From Streptomyces sp. NBC_00344 (GTDB lineage: Bacteria; Actinomycetota; Actinomycetes; Streptomycetales; Streptomycetaceae), in NCBI RefSeq assembly GCF_036088315.1, contig NZ_CP107996.1, positions 3,180,501-3,244,500 of the forward strand: a stretch of 64,000 nt of DNA. Direction: 5' to 3'. Each line of letters opens with the position of its first letter. Position 1 is the stretch's first letter. This document shows, in pieces, positions 62,597 to 64,000 of the stretch. The translations under genes were made by a program, and so were the position numbers. The notes below the pieces were generated by a model, which saw only the letters and a program-made list of their open reading frames with translations, searched no databases and was not told where the DNA came from.

Positions 62597-64000
62597 CAGA
62601 CCACCGGCATTCCGTTGGCGGTGACCAGACCGAGGAGATCCACCTTGACCGCCTTGATGCCCATCTCCGCGATGGCGCTGAGCTGGAGAGTGCCCTCGCT
62701 GGAAATGCTGGCGAGACCGATCGCGTTGAGGCTCATGGCGCCCTCCGCCTCGATGGCGAGCAGACCCGCCGCGTTGATGTTGAACGGGCCGCCGAGCGTC
62801 TTGGCGTTGATCGACTTCGCCTGGATGTCCAGGATCCCGCCGCTCCTGATGGACAGCCTCCGGCCGGCCTTGAGGGTCAGGTCGCGGTCCGCCTCCACGG
62901 ACACCGACCGCGCGCCGTGGATGGTGACGCTGCCCTTGCTGTCGACGGTGATCTCCGTCCTGGCCCGGTCGAGTTCGACGGTCAGCCGGTTGTCGCCCGA
63001 GCTGAGCCGCACACCCCGCTTGCCGGTGCGCTGGTCGAGCAGGTCGATACGGTCGCCGCTGCGGTCGGCGAGTGTGCGCCGTACGGTCCTGCCGTTGGTG
63101 GGGTCGTAGAGCGGGACGTCGACCTTGCCCGGCAGGTCCTTGCCGTTGTAGAGGCCCCCGATCACGAACGGGTGGTCCAGGGCGCCCCGGTCGAATCCGA
63201 CCAGCACCTCGTCCATCACATCGGGGGCGATCACCCCGCCACCGCCCACGCCGCCGTACTGCACGGTCCGGGTCCAGTCACTGACGTAGTCGTCGTCGAG
63301 CCACGGGAAACGCAGCTTGACCCGGCCCTGCCGCTTCGGATCCTTGACGTCGGTGACCAGTGCGTTCGCCACACCCGGCAGCCGGGGCGAAGTGCCGGAC
63401 CCGCCCGATGCCAGGCCGTACAGGGACCGCCACTGGCGTCCGCTGACCGTGAGGAACGTCTCGTAGTGCCGGCCGTCGCCGAAGGTGTGGCGGGCCGCCG
63501 TCACCGTGTACTTGCCCTCGAAGGGCTCACCCACGTCCGCGAGGGCGACCGGGACACCGGGCCGCAGCTGGGGGTTTCCGCGTACGGTCACCTCCAGCTC
63601 GGCGAACGCGGCGGTCACGTCGTCGGCGAGCGCCGCTGCTGCCTTCTTCGCCTGGGGCGCGGTGTCGTACGGGATGTCGGTCTCCACGAGCACCGCGCTG
63701 CCGAAGGCGCCGACCGCCGTGGCAGGGGTGGTCCCGATCGTGATGCCCGGGTTGCCGGCGGCCGGCGAACCCTCCTTCAGGTCGCGCTTCTTCGTCACGT
63801 CCCAGCCGCGCACATCGACCCTGCTCACCTGGTCGGCCGAGGTGACGGCGGCACGGCAGCGCAGGATGTCGACGCCCGCCTCCAGGACGAACGCGCTCTT
63901 CTCGCTCGGTGTGCTCACCGGGGGCGCGCCGGATGCCGGGTCGGCCTTGACGAACCGGAACCGGCCCTTGGAGTCCAGGGACATCACCATCTCGTTCTCG
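62596..64000 (-). CDS. VgrG/gp5-like spike protein of a contractile injection system (5' end outside the window)
   Basis: The frame is open to the window edge, and about 200 N-terminal residues are expected beyond it. The visible part includes the late-control-D-like region (SAFVLEAGVDILRCRAAVTS), an OB-fold gp5-like domain starting near PRLPGVANALVTDVKDPKRQ with RFPWLDDDYVSDWTRTVQYG, and a C-terminal beta-helix-like stretch with GSVTIHGARSVSVEADRDLT and repeated INAKTLG, INAAGLLA, LNAIGLASIS units. It forms the needle tip that punctures the target membrane. The spike ends with a hydrophobic LLGLVTANGMPVV. The ATG at 63990 is unlikely to be the true start. Confidence 0.9.
   Translation of the reverse strand, partial: ENEMVMSLDSKGRFRFVKADPASGAPPVSTPSEKSAFVLEAGVDILRCRAAVTSADQVSRVDVRGWDVTKKRDLKEGSPAAGNPGITIGTTPATAVGAFGSAVLVETDIPYDTAPQAKKAAAALADDVTAAFAELEVTVRGNPQLRPGVPVALADVGEPFEGKYTVTAARHTFGDGRHYETFLTVSGRQWRSLYGLASGGSGTSPRLPGVANALVTDVKDPKRQGRVKLRFPWLDDDYVSDWTRTVQYGGVGGGGVIAPDVMDEVLVGFDRGALDHPFVIGGLYNGKDLPGKVDVPLYDPTNGRTVRRTLADRSGDRIDLLDQRTGKRGVRLSSGDNRLTVELDRARTEITVDSKGSVTIHGARSVSVEADRDLTLKAGRRLSIRSGGILDIQAKSINAKTLGGPFNINAAGLLAIEAEGAMSLNAIGLASISSEGTLQLSAIAEMGIKAVKVDLLGLVTANGMPVV

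Overview
The window is a high-GC actinobacterial chromosome segment, almost certainly Streptomyces. The evidence is an HspR/HAIR-controlled dnaK-grpE-dnaJ-hspR operon and clpB, a chaplin, a melC1-melC2 tyrosinase pair, a parS-like palindrome, many GTG starts with GGAGG-type ribosome binding sites, and strong third-position GC bias. From memory and unchecked, the first ~28 kb resembles the core order of the S. coelicolor chromosome around the fba/pyrE/clpB/dnaK genes. No tRNA, rRNA, CRISPR array, transposase or integrase was recognised.

Layout. (1) 77-2076: a two-component pair. (2) 2173-5120: a complete tryptophan-to-anthranilate operon (tryptophan 2,3-dioxygenase, kynureninase, formamidase-like hydrolase). 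(3) 5313-17387: housekeeping and metabolic genes, namely DUF3151, a DHA2 exporter, a PatB-type C-S lyase, class II aldolase, pyrE, a mutarotase-like protein, an SRPBCC membrane protein, a membrane spermidine synthase-like protein, DUF2617, a Gly/His/Cys-rich membrane protein, an aminotransferase and a YbjN protein. A parS-like site sits inside a perfect hairpin near 9.9 kb. (4) 17487-27950: the heat-shock block, clpB and dnaK-grpE-dnaJ-hspR with HAIR operators. It is interrupted at 20.7-23.7 kb by an unusual cassette: a secreted peptide with DSG(W/R)D repeats, a Rieske-like protein that has lost its iron ligands, and two tandem paralogous LuxR-type regulators. (5) 28217-33479: surface and secreted functions, with a three-module secreted protein, a tailed chaplin, tyrosinase plus cofactor, and a cytochrome P450. 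(6) 33502-50383: a cell-surface glycopolymer locus. A tightly overlapping operon encodes two GT4 glycosyltransferases, a polyprenyl-phosphate sugar transferase, a polymerase/ligase, a MurJ-type flippase, a polysaccharide deacetylase, a Wzz-like protein and a CelD-type acyltransferase. It is flanked by a GH26-like hydrolase, an ATP-grasp enzyme, a flavin oxidoreductase, a lipoprotein and an LCP transferase. (7) 50865-58198: a small secreted protein, an EtfD-like membrane iron-sulfur oxidoreductase, an FG-GAP beta-propeller with an internally deleted paralogue, a serine hydrolase and a Yip1 membrane protein. (8) 58310-64000: the edge of a contractile injection system, with a zinc-ribbon/discoidin membrane protein, a tail protein I-like protein, baseplate J, gp25 and a VgrG-type spike that runs off the window.

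Most promising for new biology are the peptide/degenerate-Rieske/LuxR cassette (20766-23665) and the glycopolymer operon (39576-49227). The tailed chaplin, the parS-like palindrome in terminator position, and the membrane discoidin protein at the end of the injection-system operon are also worth attention. All family calls were made by eye from motifs, without database searches.
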